Assembly (NCBI GenBank): GCA_030549335.1
Contig: JAUKPH010000017.1
Location: 7,525,501-7,589,500 of the forward strand
Source of the DNA: Pontederia crassipes
Taxonomy: Eukaryota > Streptophyta > Magnoliopsida > Commelinales > Pontederiaceae
DNA: 64,000 bases
Reading direction: 5' to 3'
Under the pieces are notes generated by a model. That model worked only from the letters and a program-made list of their open reading frames with translations. It was not told the origin of the DNA and ran no database searches. This document shows, one piece after another, positions 12,853 through 25,869 of this stretch. The position numbers were made by a program, and so were the translations under genes. Within the stretch, counting starts at the first letter, position 1. Every line of letters begins with the position of its first letter.

Positions 12853-13088
12853 CAGAAGCTAATAGTTTAATCTTCTTAATAATACTAATAATAAATAAAT
12901 AAATAAACAAACAAACAACAGAAACTAATAGTTTAATCTTCTTAAGAGACATCAAACAAATTAGAATCGAATCTAATCGAAAATCGCAACAAACCGATAG
13001 ATAACTACAAAATAAATAAATAATTAATATATATATATATATTAAAAGTAGATAGAGATTGAATAAGTAAACCGCTAGATTAGAGCGG

Positions 13089-13097
13089 TATATATAT
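13089..13097 (+). promoter_or_regulatory. Candidate TATA box of the PP2C gene
   Basis: TATATATAT lies in gcggtatatatattataat, about 150 bp before the ATG. That would leave a 5' UTR of roughly 100-120 bp. The surroundings are AT-rich, so this is a plausible reading only. Confidence 0.3.
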
Positions 13098-13243
13098 TAT
13101 AATTTGTTTTATATGTAGATATAAAGAAATGAGTGGAAATTGGTCAATCGCAGACGTCGTGCAGAGAGATTTTGGAGAGGTTTCGTGGTGATCGAATGAT
13201 TAGAAGACGGAGCTAGTCATCGCGACGACGACGACGCCCCTCC

Positions 13244-16200
13244 ATGGATAAGCATCAGCCCTTCGCCGCCGCATCCACCTCCAGTTCCAATTCCGGCGCC
13301 GGCGGCAAGAAGAAGTCGGGCATTCTTAGCATCATCAAGGTACGCGTTTTGGCCATCTTGCCCTTTCTCTTCCGATCTCTGTAATCGAATTCCGTTGGTT
13401 TGGGCCGTGATGGGCAGAATCAATGGGAGTCCCCAAGATTTTATCGAGCTCTTAGGTTAAAATGGTTTCTGATTGATTCTTTGATATCGGTTTCTGATTG
13501 ATCTCATGCGCCCGTTTCTTTTTCTTGTACTATTCTTTTCCAGCGATTACTAGGTGCAAGTTAGGGAAACTATGGGCTATGCTTTGAATTTCGGAAATTG
13601 GGGAAGAAACATATATTGGGATTGTCATTAGTCTAAATAACCTTCTCAAAGGAAAGTTTTGTGCATACACGCGCCGTAGAGGCTCTCGTACCTAAGAAAA
13701 AAATATGCTTGGTCAGAGGGAGAAAACATAGACATATTTTATTTATTTTGTTATGTTATCTAATCCATATGAAAGCGAAGGTGTGGAAAATCACTTCCAA
13801 TCATTTAACAATTTGGATGTGCATCTGTCTAAGACTATTTATCATATTATTGGAGTACTGTGTGAGTTCTTAGTTTGCTAATAGGCATAGCCAATCCTCC
13901 ATCTATTATGTGAATGCATTCAAAATAAAAACAAAAGAAATGAAAAAAAATGTTCTCAGTTATACAGCTAATTCCTTCTTTAAGGAAATAGCATTCCCTT
14001 GTCCTTGTTTATTCTTCAGTTCAAAACTTCACGATAAGACAAAGATAAAAACTTGGATTTGATGAACTAATTCTTAAAAACATGTTTGTACAATGTGTAA
14101 GACAGTTCTTATGATACACTAATACTTTTTGCACATTGGTTCACCTTCTTGTATGTGGAAGAATTTATGTTGTAGACGCGGTTGAGGTAATCATTAATAT
14201 CTTATGAGAATAACTGTTAGCAACTAAATTACTTGCACAGGAGTTATAGAATTCCATAGTTTCTTCTAGATCTTGTTATAGCATACATGAATAAGTTCTG
14301 TGCTCATCTAAAGCTATGCAAAAATTTATAAATAAGTTAAGAATTTCTAATGATTGTCATTTCTGATCCTTCTTGCTACCGTTATCTAAGAGAATTTTGT
14401 TCACCAAGCAAGCAAATTAGGTTATGCCTTGAAGATACTCAGCTAAATTTTAAGAATATATTTAACTTTTTAAGGATGTGGATAACTCATGTTTCCAAAC
14501 TGTAAACAATAACAGGTGTGCTTTTGATTTGCATGAGCTGATGCCAATCAGCATGAATACATTTTCCATGATATGCTAGCAGGGCCACTGGTATTAACAT
14601 TCATCTGAAGCTTCATGCACGGATGTTGCGTACATGATGTATTGTATAAACAATCTCATGGTTGATCCAAGAAAGTTAATCAAAATTCTATATTGAAGCA
14701 TTTCTTGAACAAATCATTTGTATATGGAATAGTTGGGTTCAAATTAAGCACTCAGGAAAAGGATAAACCCATACTCATTTTCTAAAATACACTCTATGCA
14801 GAATCTTTAAGACTGCACAAGATCTTTGTTTTTTTTTTGAGAAACAATATAGATTGTTTAACAGTGGAACTTCTCTTATACTGAGTACCCACCTGATCTT
14901 TTCTTATATTTTCTTCCTATTATTTTGAATGAACTATGTTGTCTGTCATTCTTTACAGGGTATTTGTTTCAACAAGTCTTGTTGGGATACTGGAAAAGGT
15001 CGGTGCAAATTGTCAAGTAACAGAATAAAACATGGATTCCATTTGGTTGAAGGAAAATCAGGCCATGACATGGAGGACTACCATGTGGCAGAATATAGAT
15101 ATGACAACAATCATGAGCTTGGTCTGTTTGGTATATTTGATGGTCATTTGGGAGATAGTGTGCCAAATTACCTTAAAGCTAACCTTTTCAACAATATTCT
15201 TCGGCAAGTAAGTTTCTAATATATTTCTCCCGTTGTCATTGTTCTTGCCGTTGATATCGAATTCCATTCTCTACATTTTTCTTTATATACTCTTTGCAAA
15301 AGAAGTTTAATCCAGTATTCCATTGTTATCTTCCTTTTTCATAGAGAATTGTTATCTTACTTAGGCTTTGAAGAAAATACTTCTGTTTGATGGTTCATTT
15401 ATTTTTTCATTGGGTATTTAGGAATCATGTTTACTTTTTCATGTAACAAAATATTGACCGTCGGGTGGGTCTCAACCAAAAAAAAAAAATTGACCCTGTT
15501 TGTTGGATGTTTAATTTGTGCAAAAAGATGTCATTTCTTTTTTCTAGATGATCATTTCAATCATGTTTCTGAATTTATGTCAGCCTTTATTCTGGACTGA
15601 TACTCAAGCAGCCATTAAGATCGCTTACAGCTCCACAAATAAGTATATCCTTGAGAATTCAAAACAACTTGGCCCTGGTGGTTCAACAGCAGTTACAGCA
15701 ATTATTGTCGATGGCAAAGACCTGTGGATAGCTAATGTAGGAGATTCCAGAGCAGTGCTGTGTGAAAGAGATGCTGCGAACCAACTCACTGTTGACCATG
15801 AACCTGGTGGCAACGAGAGAAATAGGATTGAAAAACAAGGTGGTTTTGTGACTACTTTTCCTGGTAAGTCTCCTTAATGTTGTAAATTTTTATTGGAATG
15901 AAAGGTTGAAATATAACTCCGCCTATATTTTATAGCCGGTCCCAAACCCGGATAAAGGAGGAGGGTTGTGTTAGGCCCCGACAGCCAACATAAAATCATG
16001 TCGAATCTTATGAACATGGATCAACGAATAAGAGCGGAATGGCGTCGTATGATCCATGTAGCCGACCCCACCTAGTGGGATAAGGCTTTGTTGTTATTTG
16101 TTGTTGAAAGGTTGAAATATAAGTTTATTTTCTAACTTCTTGGCATGATTAGGGGATGTTCCTCGTGTTAATGGACAACTTGCTGTTGCAAGGGCTTTTG

Positions 16201-16644
16201 GTGATCAGAGTCTGAAGGCACATTTAAGTTCTGAACCTGATATAAGGCATGTGCCTTTGGACCCAACCATGAAGTTTATTATACTTGCAAGTGATGGACT
16301 GTGGAAGGTTAGTACATTAATAGAGATAACGATTCCTTCTCATCTGGCTTTGTAGGTTTTGCTATTTGCACAAAGTTCTAAACCTGATGTAAAGTCATAT
16401 AGGCAGTTCATACTCTACAAAGATTCTTTCATGTACTTTTGTAGAAGATTCTACTTATAATTTGATCAACAAAAAATGATTACAACTTGTTTTTCATTGT
16501 CAGGTGATGAAAAACCAGGAAGCTGTTGATCTTGTGAAATCCATTAAGGATCCCCAGGCTGCAGCGAAGCTATTGACGACGGAGGCCTTGGCAAGGAAGA
16601 GCAAGGATGATATTTCATGCATCGTTATTCGTTTCAGATGGTGA
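13244..16644 (+). CDS. Protein phosphatase 2C (PPM family), five exons, 306 aa
   Basis: A Mg/Mn-dependent Ser/Thr phosphatase that probably acts in the cytosol or nucleus. The exons are 13244-13339, 14959-15207, 15584-15863, 16153-16307 and 16504-16644, with GT-AG introns and consistent phase. Exon 1 encodes a short Ser/Ala/Gly-rich lead ending KKKSGILSIIK. Family motifs are present in order: MEDYHV (70-75), DGHLG (93-97, metal-binding Asp), GGSTAVTA (147-154), NVGDSRAVL (166-174), LAVARAFGD (218-226), DGLWK (256-260) and SKDDISCIVIRF (293-304, metal-binding Asp pair). All expected catalytic residues are there, and the length is normal for small plant PP2Cs of the WIN2/PIA1-like group. Exon 3 could start upstream at 15548 instead, but NILRQ joined directly to PLFWTD fits the family. 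Intron 1 is long (1.6 kb), and intron 3 carries a SINE. Confidence 0.93.
15917..16104 (+). mobile_element. Au-type SINE in intron 3 of the PP2C gene
   Basis: The 188-bp insert is flanked by an exact 18-bp target duplication, TGAAAGGTTGAAATATAA, at 15899-15916 and 16105-16122. It ends with cctagtgggataaggctttg and a short TTG-rich tail, the 3' end known from Au SINEs. A 5'-truncated relative lies at 31981-32045 in reverse orientation. It is in the same orientation as the gene and does not touch the splice sites. Confidence 0.88.
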
Positions 16645-17892
16645 AATCTTTCATGACACAAACTTCGCGTCTATATACATCTGGACTGATAGATTTGCCA
16701 ATTGGCTGCACGAAGTTGATGTGTTGACGCGTGCAATCCAGAATCTGGGATAGCTTAGGGAGAAACATAGAGATTGGGCATTTAAGGGGTTTTCTTGCAC
16801 ATTTTGTGTACACTTTCCTCTTACGTACATAATATAGTTTGGAATGGTTGTAACAACAGATTTTGCTTGCCAGTTGAAATAAGAAGTTTTATGACCTTAA
16901 CTTTTGTTGCTATGAATGAGTGCATGAATTTGTTCAACGTGGGTTCCAACGACAGATTCTTGAAGATCTAACTTTTGTATAGTTCTTTTAAAAATTAGGG
17001 GAACAAGAACCATGGGTCATCAAACTTGTGCGAAATCATTATCTACGTACTATATTTTGGTTATCCACATCATCATCAATTACTCTTTTTATTTATATTT
17101 AGTTTTGAAATAATTATTTTTATTATTTATTTTATTAATATATAAAGTATATTATCTATCATATTTGAACTAGTTAAAAATAATGACGATGAGGGAGTAA
17201 TTGTAAAACTATCTTTTCATGAATTTTGTACGAACTTTTCTATCATTTGGACCATAATTTTTTTTTCAATTAGGGTTGCACACGAGTTAGGTCTAGCTAG
17301 GCTTTCACTTAAATAAGTGAAACATGTTGCAAAACCCTAAACCTATAATAAGTCATGAATATAAATTTAGTTTGATTTGTTTGATTAACTTTTAACGTAT
17401 AGCCTAACTTATTAGTCTATTAAGTCAAACATATTTTTTGATAATATATTAAATTACATATGATAAATCTTATTTATTAAAGAAACAATAGATATGAACT
17501 AAATGAAAGAGACATTACTAATATATTTCTTCTAGCACCACTTCCAAGATATCGACGATTGACTATCGAAAAAAATGTTAATAAGATGATAATATAGCCT
17601 TTATTCTAATGCCAAATTGGGCTCTAGTTGGTCGGATCCGATCGAATCGGTGTCCGAGATTAAAATGGTCCGTGGATTAATTAAAATTTGAAGAAGGATT
17701 TGATCCGTTTTAATTCGATCAAAATCTGGGTTCAACCATCCGACTCGACAAGCATCATCCGATCGAGTCAAGTTCTAAAATGAAAAAAAATGAAACATAA
17801 AAAAATACAAAAATATTTAGACATATTATATATATATATATAATATGGATTATATATATATACTTAAAATTTATACTTAAATGTCCTCTTAT

Positions 17893-17923
<31 letters not shown>

Positions 17924-19854
17924 TCAATTTTTTTATTTATAACTACTTCACAAGTTTTTTTATAATCTACTGAAGATACTTCTTTTAACCCATTAGAGAT
18001 TTCTTTGTCCAAGGTTAATTCAAAAATAGGATAAAAGAGGATAACGATATTACTACTAACACTAGTCGAATAACCTAAGTCCCAACCTTACTAATAAGTA
18101 GTAACCAATCTTGGTTGATGTCTAGAACTATTGCTCATGCTCAAGATTTCTTTTAATCTTTCACCTTTGGCAGGTCTTTGTATGCTCATGCACTTCAAAA
18201 GATAATGCCATAATCAGTTATGCACTTTATTGAATCATAAACATCTTTCATGTCTTGCCTTGGAGTTGGTGCTATTAGCAGCTTTTTTTTCTACCATATT
18301 TGATTGAAATTTTATGTGCAACCAATAGGTCAGATCATAAGTACATTTCCTTTTTGCCTATTGCTTAAAACGCTTTTTTATTAAGCGCAAATTACCTATT
18401 TTTTGCACATTTTTTTGCAAACCATTATTTACGTAGTAAGTTGATACCGATAAAAAAAAAACTTTTCTTAAGACACCAGAACACGAAAACCATTATATTT
18501 AATTTTTAAATGATTTGTACAAGTTGAATTAAGGAGAAAATATGTCTGAATATTTGAGATAATATATAATAACATTATATGCATAATTATATATATATAT
18601 ATATATTATAATATTACATTTTCAATTTCTTACATTCTTCTGGAACAAATCAGTTAAGCTTTTATGAAATAGCTACTTTTGAAATTCATATATAGATAAA
18701 ATGAAAGTGTTTCTTATTTTCTTCGTCATCAAATTTTTATTTAATTATGATAAATTATTTGAAAAATTCAATCATAATCGTTGAATGAAAATGTGATAAG
18801 TAAAAGATAGAGAATAATATGAGATATGAAATATCAAAATTAAACCCATAATTATATATAATTCATATATATACTCATTTTTTCATTGTCAATACTCAAA
18901 GAATACCTTATTTCTACCCTCGGCTGAATTATTGGCAAAAAATAGTAATGTTGGTATGTTGACGATATTCTGTTAATATGTGATTTAATTTAGAAGAGTC
19001 AACGGAAGTTTAGGGAAAAAGGAATCTACAGGGAAAACTAAAATCAATGACATGGATAAAGCTGAGATACTTTCTTGACATATTAAAATTCTCAGGCCAA
19101 GTTTAGTTAATATGCATATTTAAAATCAACTAATTACTGTAATCAAATTTAATTAGCACAATTGTTTGACAAAATTATGTTCAAAATTGACGAAACTAAT
19201 AGTTCTAGAAAAAAAAAATTTGACGCCATTTGAAGTCTTGTTATTTCCATGATTCGTATTTAATTTAGTATTATCCTCGTATCAAATATCAATAAGAAGT
19301 AAATATAATGTAATGAAATACGAACTAACCCTCACTAAGCTCCTAGCTGAAATCACCATAATAATTAGCATGATAAACAAATAGATAAGAAGCATCAAGG
19401 GATGAGGAAATGAACAATTCATGCATCATCCATCATTCACTGCTACATGATACTTCTACCATTCTGTGTGTTGAGCAAACAACCTTCACAGACATTTAAA
19501 TCTGTATATAACATTCACGTACATAAGACAAGTAGAGGCTGTTTTCTTCCACCCCCGAGGGCGTTACAACAACGGGCAAAAGTTGTAAAAGCTTGATCTG
19601 TTATCACATCTGACGTAGAAGAAAATTTTGCTCGAATGAAATCCTCAACAACAGTAATTCAAAAGTCATATAGCATACGATAAATGCAAGTTGCACAGCT
19701 TGCAGAAAGTTTAGTACACACGTTGCCAGTTAAGTGCGAATTATTACACCAGAAATAGTTGTACAGCTTGCAGAAAGCTATAACTCCAAGTACACAAAAT
19801 AGTGCAGATCAAACAATGTCACAAAGTTGGGTCCTACGCCAAGCCAGACATTGA
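16645..19854. other. Intergenic DNA between the PP2C and CWC21 genes
   Basis: The first 250 bp are probably the PP2C 3' UTR. The rest is AT-rich with no coding frame that I trust. From about 17260 to 17770 there is sequence with ttcgatcaaaatctgggtt-like motifs that looks like a worn dispersed repeat. Short TA and CA runs lie at 17827-17845 and 17894-17924. The last few hundred bases (from about 19400) are probably the end of the CWC21 3' UTR. Confidence 0.5.
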
Positions 19855-19855
19855 A

Positions 19856-20138
19856 CTGCAAAAGAAAAGAACAAAAGCTGGTTATAGTTTAGTTCACAAA
19901 TAGAAATACCAGAAAACATAGCAACCAAAGAAGTCGCACAATTTATGTATATTAAGGCTTAGCCAAGTGAGTTTAGTCATTATTAAATGGACGGAATTAT
20001 AAATTAAGAAGTGTGATAAAAATTATACACAAAGTATGTGAGCAACGCATTGTTCTATAGACGTCAAAGGAATCAGCAGACACAAGTCTGCATTAACAAT
20101 GTCACATCCACCAAGTATAGTGAACAGAAAATACTTAC
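19856..20138 (-). other. Intron in the 3' UTR of the CWC21-like gene
   Basis: On the minus strand the donor is GTAAGT starting at 20138 and the acceptor is a T-rich tract ending TGCAG, just before 19855. Both are strong plant splice sites. The donor is 48 nt downstream of the stop codon at 20187-20189. Confidence 0.6.
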
Positions 20139-20186
20139 CATCTGAATAGACCTCACTTGTCATCATCGCCTATTGTGTCCCGTATC

Positions 20187-22707
20187 TTAGTCACGATGGC
20201 GCCGACTTGTGTCTCTAGAGTCACGGTGCCGACTGCCTTCGCTCCTGCGATGCTCAAACCTTTCATGCCTCTCATGCTGTGGAGACTCTTCATATCTTCT
20301 CTTACTGTCTTCATAGCTATTGTCAACCCTACTCCTCTTTTGATTTCGGCTATCATCTTCATGCCTCATTGCATTTCTGTCACCTCTGTCTCTCTCACTG
20401 TATTCCCTCTTTCTAGTTTCATGATCTCCTACAACAGCATACCTCTGTTCATCTGTAGCCCTCTTTCGCCCTCCATGTTCATCTTCATGTATCATTCCCC
20501 TGCTATCCCTGCCTCCTTTTGCATAGTCTTCCCTCCTTTGAGCTCTGGGATCTCCATCATTCCGATTGCTCCTGCTCCCGGTGGTCTCTTTCCATCTTTC
20601 ACCTTCAGCAGTACCTCTAGTCTTTATATGCTGCACTTGAGAAACAATATCAGCCTCAGCTTTGCTCTTTTTTGAATCATATATATTGTGGCTCTCTTGC
20701 CTTGTTGAGGCACTGGAGTGCTCTTTCTTAACATTGACAACATCTTTTTCACGAATTTTCCTTCTATCGTCTTCACTATCATCTGATGATGCCGAGTCAG
20801 AATAATGTTTTCTGCTTGTTCTATACTTCAGCTCATTGTTGTCATCCTTCTTTTGAATGTCATTCCTAGAATCAATCGTTTTGTGAATCTTGCTAGAACC
20901 ACTAGGCTTCTCAAGTCCTCTTCCTTTCTTTTCATCATCAGTTTCTGAGTCAGAATATTCAGAATTATATTTCTGACTTTGTGCTCCTTGCTTTTCAATC
21001 AGTTCCTTCTTGTGTTCGGCATCAACAGAGTTCAAATTTGTGACAGATCTTGTTTCCTTATTGACATGTTGAACAATGTTTCTTCTAGCCTCACCACCAG
21101 AATCACTCTCTGATTCTGAGTAGTCTGATTCATCATGCTTGTTATTTCTTCCGTGTGTCCTAGACACGTCAAAGCTCTTATGACTTCCCCTGATGGCTCT
21201 CCTCTTTCTGTCCCCTTCAGAATCTGAATCATTCCTCCCACGTTTTGCAATATGCTTAGGTCTCTGTTCTCTACTGTCATCGGCAGAACCAGTATCTGAA
21301 CTGATATAATCAGATACCTCCTTTCCAGTGGATTTTCCTTGTTTTATAGACACATTAATCATCCTCTTGTCAGTGTTTTTAATGCCATTACTTTTCTTGT
21401 TTCTAGCAACTTCAGAATCTGAATCTGAACCTGAATAGTGCGCATGTTTTTTCTGTTTGACATGGTCAACTCTTTCTCTTCTGGAGCTATCACTAGAATA
21501 ACTTTCAGAACCATCATACTGTGATTCCTTGCTTTTACTGTTTTTCTTACTCTTGTTGCTGCTCCTTGTGTCATTCTTCTTATAGTTGGCACCTTCAGAA
21601 TCTGAATCAGTATCATACCTCTTTGGTTTTGTGACATGCTCAACTTTCCCTCGTTTTATGTTGTCATTGAGCTTATCTGACTTTGAGGAATCTAATACAT
21701 CACTTCTTATTTCAATCCCACGTTTTATAGACACATCAGTCTTGTTATTTGTGATCTCTCTCTTCTTGTGCTTTGTATCTTCAGAATCTGAATCAATGTC
21801 ACGCCTCTTGTGTTTCTTCACATGCTTCGATTTCTCTTCGGTAGCTCTATGTTCAGAATCACTATCTGAATCATAATAATCTGATTCTTTGTACTTCTCA
21901 CTTTTCCTTTGCCTTTGAGATTTAACACCCATGTTTTTCTTGTTTTCATGAATTTCCCGTTTCTGGTGGTTGGCATAATCAGAATCTGAATCAGAATCAT
22001 GTCTAATGTGTTTTCTTGCACGCCTAGGCAACTCCTTTTTATCACTGTCACCTGAACCACTATCAGAATCAGAGTAATCAGATCTTTTGCCTTTAATGTT
22101 TTTTCCATGCTTAGGAATATCAATCAAGCTCTTTTTGTGGTCTCTCGTGCCAGAAGAATCTTCAAGCTCATCTTTGCGGGTGCTACTTCCATGCTTGTCA
22201 GTTCTTCCTTCAGCATGCTTACCAATCTTGTTATCCCCAGAATCCTTCTGCTTCAGGATTTTATCGTCTTTCAGCTGGTTAAATTCATATCTCCTTTCTT
22301 CTTCATTACTCCTATTACCTATGAATCTCCTCTTATCGGAATCTTCTCGTTGATCATGTCTAACACGTCGCTGATCACCACTATCCAGAGCTGCTCTAAA
22401 AATTTCTAACTGTTTCTCCTTCAATGCAGCACTTCGATGAGATTGGCTATCTGCAAATCTAAAGAAACAATAAAGAATTAATACACTTGGATAACAAGTC
22501 TGCCCATCATTTAACCCCTAAAAAATAATAAAGAAAACAAGAAAGAAACATATGAGTCATGACCAACCTTACAGGAATTAAAACCCCTTTGAAAATTCAT
22601 AGAGCTCTAGTCAAAGACACACAAGGCAAGGCAAGGCAAGAATGAATTAGTTTGGTTCTTTTTGTTTTGTCTTTTTGGACCCTACACTTGTGCATTCATC
22701 ATTCTCC

Positions 22708-22769
<62 letters not shown>

Positions 22770-23622
22770 CTGATATTGCTGCTCTGCAGTTGGAATATGT
22801 TTCTTTGGATATAATAATGTTCTTTATGTGGGAACTTGTATGAAGATGTTAATATGGATATGGCTTTTGATTTTCACAGTTAAAGAGGGGAATCACTTCA
22901 TATGTATTCTGCTAAAATTAGAAGTATAATCACAAAAACGATCAATGACAGAACATGTAGTAATATTGGAATATGTCGATGATATTCTTATATAGCAGGT
23001 GATTGAGGAGGACTTGGATCTGCTGATGTATTTTATCGACATCAAAATTCTAAGGTCAGGTACATGAATCTTCTTTCACAGAGGAAATACGAATAAGGTT
23101 CACGGAATGATACCGATCCAAACCATAAGTTACGATTGTAACAGAGGTCCTGGTACCAAAACGAACAGCAATTATAGGGGAAAACAGCGCATAACACATC
23201 AGAAATTTATATCTTTTTCTGCAAAAGACGAAAAAAATACGGGGGTGTCAAAACCTCTTGTTCGGGAGGGGTGGGCGGCCCCTACTGACACCAGCTTCCT
23301 CGGCGGCGATGGCAGCAGCCGACTCTGCCTCGAAATCCTTCCGAGCCTGCTGGAGTTTCTCGGCCATCTCGGATTCAGTGTAGCCCTGATCCTCGAGCTT
23401 CTCCTGGAGGAGCACGAGGCGAAGCTCGATCTCTCTCTTGCGGCTGTGTTCGAGGATCTCCTTGTTGGGCTTCCGGATGGGGGCGTCAGGTTTGGTACCG
23501 TCGCCGGCGCTGTAGTCGGTCTGTGCTGGTGCCGATCGGGGCTTGACGAAGAACTTGTTGGTCTGAATATAACCATTGGTGCCCGACCCTCGAGGGGTCT
23601 GCAGCCCGATCCCGTTGTACAT
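20187..23622 (-). CDS. CWC21: CWC21/SRRM2-like spliceosome protein, RS-rich, about 866 aa
   Basis: A spliceosome-associated nuclear protein of the CWC21 (yeast) / SRRM2 (animal) family, which contacts Prp8 and Snu114 in activated spliceosomes. Exon 1 (23622-23286) begins [18 protein letters not shown], the family's N-terminal signature, followed by a cwf21 helix pair at about residues 53-98 ([17 protein letters not shown] and on). Exon 2 (22450-20187) continues DSQSH or [18 protein letters not shown] and then a long low-complexity tail. In the tail, basic H/K/R blocks alternate with DSDSDS-type blocks roughly every 40-50 residues, and it ends in RS/RD/RE-rich sequence. A GT at 23291 is an alternative donor that would shorten exon 1 by six bases. 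Most of the protein is predicted to be disordered. The 835-bp intron contains a TA microsatellite. Confidence 0.88.
22712..22767. repeat. (TA)n microsatellite in the CWC21 intron
   Basis: About 27 uninterrupted TA units in the only intron of the coding region. Confidence 0.95.
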
Positions 23623-24039
23623 CGCAAGGCGAATTCAAAGAGACGGGACGAAGGGAATGGCGACGGATAGAAACCCTAGAAATCGAAAGGGGAAGAAGAC
23701 GAAGGCGACGAAATAAAAAGGGATATGGAAAGGAAGATTAATAAGATGATTAAAATTAGCAAATTAGGAAATAGTGAAAGTAAATAATTGAGTTAATGAA
23801 AAAACCAAATTAATTTCAAATTTAGGATGTTTTTAAAAAGAGAAACAAAAATATTTGTAACAACGTTTTTTTTTTTTGAAATTACCCGATTATACATTGT
23901 AACAAAAATTTCATAAAATACATCGGCCAATCTCTGGTATTCACGTTACATTCGTTTGCTTTATTTTTTTTTCTTTTTTCGCTTAACTTTATGTATGCAT
24001 TATTTTTTCAATGTTCATTTTTAAAATTAAGATGCCCCA
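23623..24039. other. 5' flank of the CWC21-like gene
   Basis: The first 80 bases before the start codon are purine-rich on the plus strand and probably include the 5' UTR. Beyond 23740 the DNA is AT-rich. I see no clear TATA box and no other gene. Confidence 0.4.
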
Positions 24040-24668
24040 CTAATTAACTCAAAATTTGAATGGATGGGGTATACTATTGAGAAATAAGATTAGTTAAATT
24101 ATGTTTGGATATATTTTTATTTTAGTTAAGATGGATAAGTTGAAATAGTTAAACTCTTATTTTTTATTTTATCGAATTGGTGCAACGAGAAAAATAAATA
24201 ATTTTATATCAAATTAACTAGGACATATTATCAAATTAAATTATTTCTTTTGTTACCAAATTAAATTATTTTTTTTGTTCCCTCTCTCTCATTGATAAAT
24301 TATTTTATTACTCATATAAATATATTAATAAACTTTTACTATAATTATTCGTTTATAAATAATTGCCTCTCTTTTTTTACTTTTTAAATTAGATAAATAA
24401 AATAGTTCAAAAAAATAAAGAATATAATAAAAATAGAAAAAATTGGCAAAATAAAAATAAATTAAATGATAACGGAATAAATATTTATTACTCATTATAT
24501 ATTATAAATAGTTTAGATATAATAAAGGGTAAAAATATTTTTTTAGTAAATAAAACTGTCATTTTTCAAATTATCTTTTGTTTAAAACTTATTTTCAATG
24601 ACACATTAACTCTATCACCTCATCTCTTACTACATCTCTCCATTAGTTAATTGTTAAACAAACCTTAA
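24040..24668. mobile_element. MITE-like element, PIF/Harbinger type
   Basis: The interior (gaatggatgggg, then ttaaattatgtttgg) matches the element at 28023-28725. The right end, aaacaaaccttaa, is the inverse of that element's left end, ttaaggtctgttc. This gives a shared TTAAGGTYTGTT terminal repeat, as expected of PIF/Harbinger MITEs with TTA/TAA target sites. It has no coding capacity. Confidence 0.5.
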
Positions 24669-25153
24669 AGAGCATATTTGGTTAAGCTTATAACTTAGTT
24701 TAAATGACTTATAAACGATTTTAAAACTTTTTATTTTTTGCTTAAGTTATTAATTGATATTAACTTTATTTTTCGCTTCTATTTTAAATTTTTTCTTTAC
24801 GTTAATGCCCTTTTGTCCTCTATTTATATTTTGTTATATTATTTCTATTATCATAACCATTTTTCAGGTTAATTTTTAATTAACTCATTCCTAAATTAGA
24901 TCATAATTAAAGTGAAGTATTAATTAATAGAATAATATTTAAGTTTTTTATTTATTAATTAAAATATATAACACTTAATTAAATGCATTTTTATATTATC
25001 TATGCAATCATTTAAAGTAAGTAATAATTAAATACCATAATTTTATAAATCAATTTATGATCGTGGCCTCTTTAGAAAAGCAAAGTTGTGATTTTAATTC
25101 TCATTTTCATCCAAAAAATTGCTATATAACTTATTCACATTACATCATTATAT

Positions 25154-25402
25154 CTTTTTATCAAAATATCAAATTAAAACTTATATAATTAATTAATTCT
25201 TATTAGTTCTTAATAACAATAAAGAATTTAAGTTCTTGCACATGAGTGTTACCAGTTCATTTGGCAAGTGGTTAAGTGTTCTTTTTATCAAAATATCAAA
25301 TTAAAACTTATATAATTAATTAATTCTTATTAGTTCTTAATAACAATAAAGAATTTAAGTTCTTGCACATGAGTGTTACCAGTTCATTTGGCAAGTAGTT
25401 AA
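25154..25402. repeat. Recent 127-bp tandem duplication
   Basis: The unit starting ctttttatcaaaatatcaaa at 25154 is repeated from 25281. The copies look almost identical (gtggttaag against gtagttaag near the ends), so the event is recent. Confidence 0.9.
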
Positions 25403-25869
25403 GAATTTAACTTATATACTATCATTACAATATTTGATATATTTTCTTTAAAATTTATTTTGTTCAAAATATATTCAATTTTAATAAATGGTAGTTATTT
25501 GTACTTAGCCTATATTCATAGATATACTTAACCCATATTCATAGAATGGAAGGAGAAATATGAGAGAGCTAGAAATCTTAAGAAGAACTAATGATTTTGA
25601 CAAATGTAAATGTTCATCCCAACATCTATGTATATGATCTACTTACAAGAGACAACCAGATTTAAGCGCTATTAGAATGTTAGAAGTAAGAGAGGAGAAC
25701 CCAAATTGTTGTTATGGAGCACTAATGATTCCATAACTCTAAATTTTCATCTCAACATCTATTTATATGATCTACTTGAATTAGTATTGATTCATTCATC
25801 CACAATCCATGGAAACATTGTAAAAGAACTTTACGTCAAGTTGGAGATTGATAGAGATTAATCAACCCT

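Noticed and set aside
12569-12862. 97-codon frame ending in polyisoleucine
   Set aside because: The tail is the translated AAT microsatellite, and the front part has no family similarity.
15548-15583. Alternative upstream start of PP2C exon 3 at 15548
   Set aside because: It would insert MIISIMFLNLCQ between NILRQ and PLFWTD, which the family lacks. The CAG at 15581-15583 gives a better fit.
20157-20675. 172-codon forward frame opposite the CWC21 exon
   Set aside because: It is an antisense shadow of the RS-rich coding sequence, with S/F/L/P composition typical of such shadows.
23107-23670. 187-codon forward frame, and a 142-codon frame at 23199-23627, over CWC21 exon 1
   Set aside because: Both overlap the exon whose minus-strand frame encodes the clear CWC21 N-terminus. 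They are shadows.
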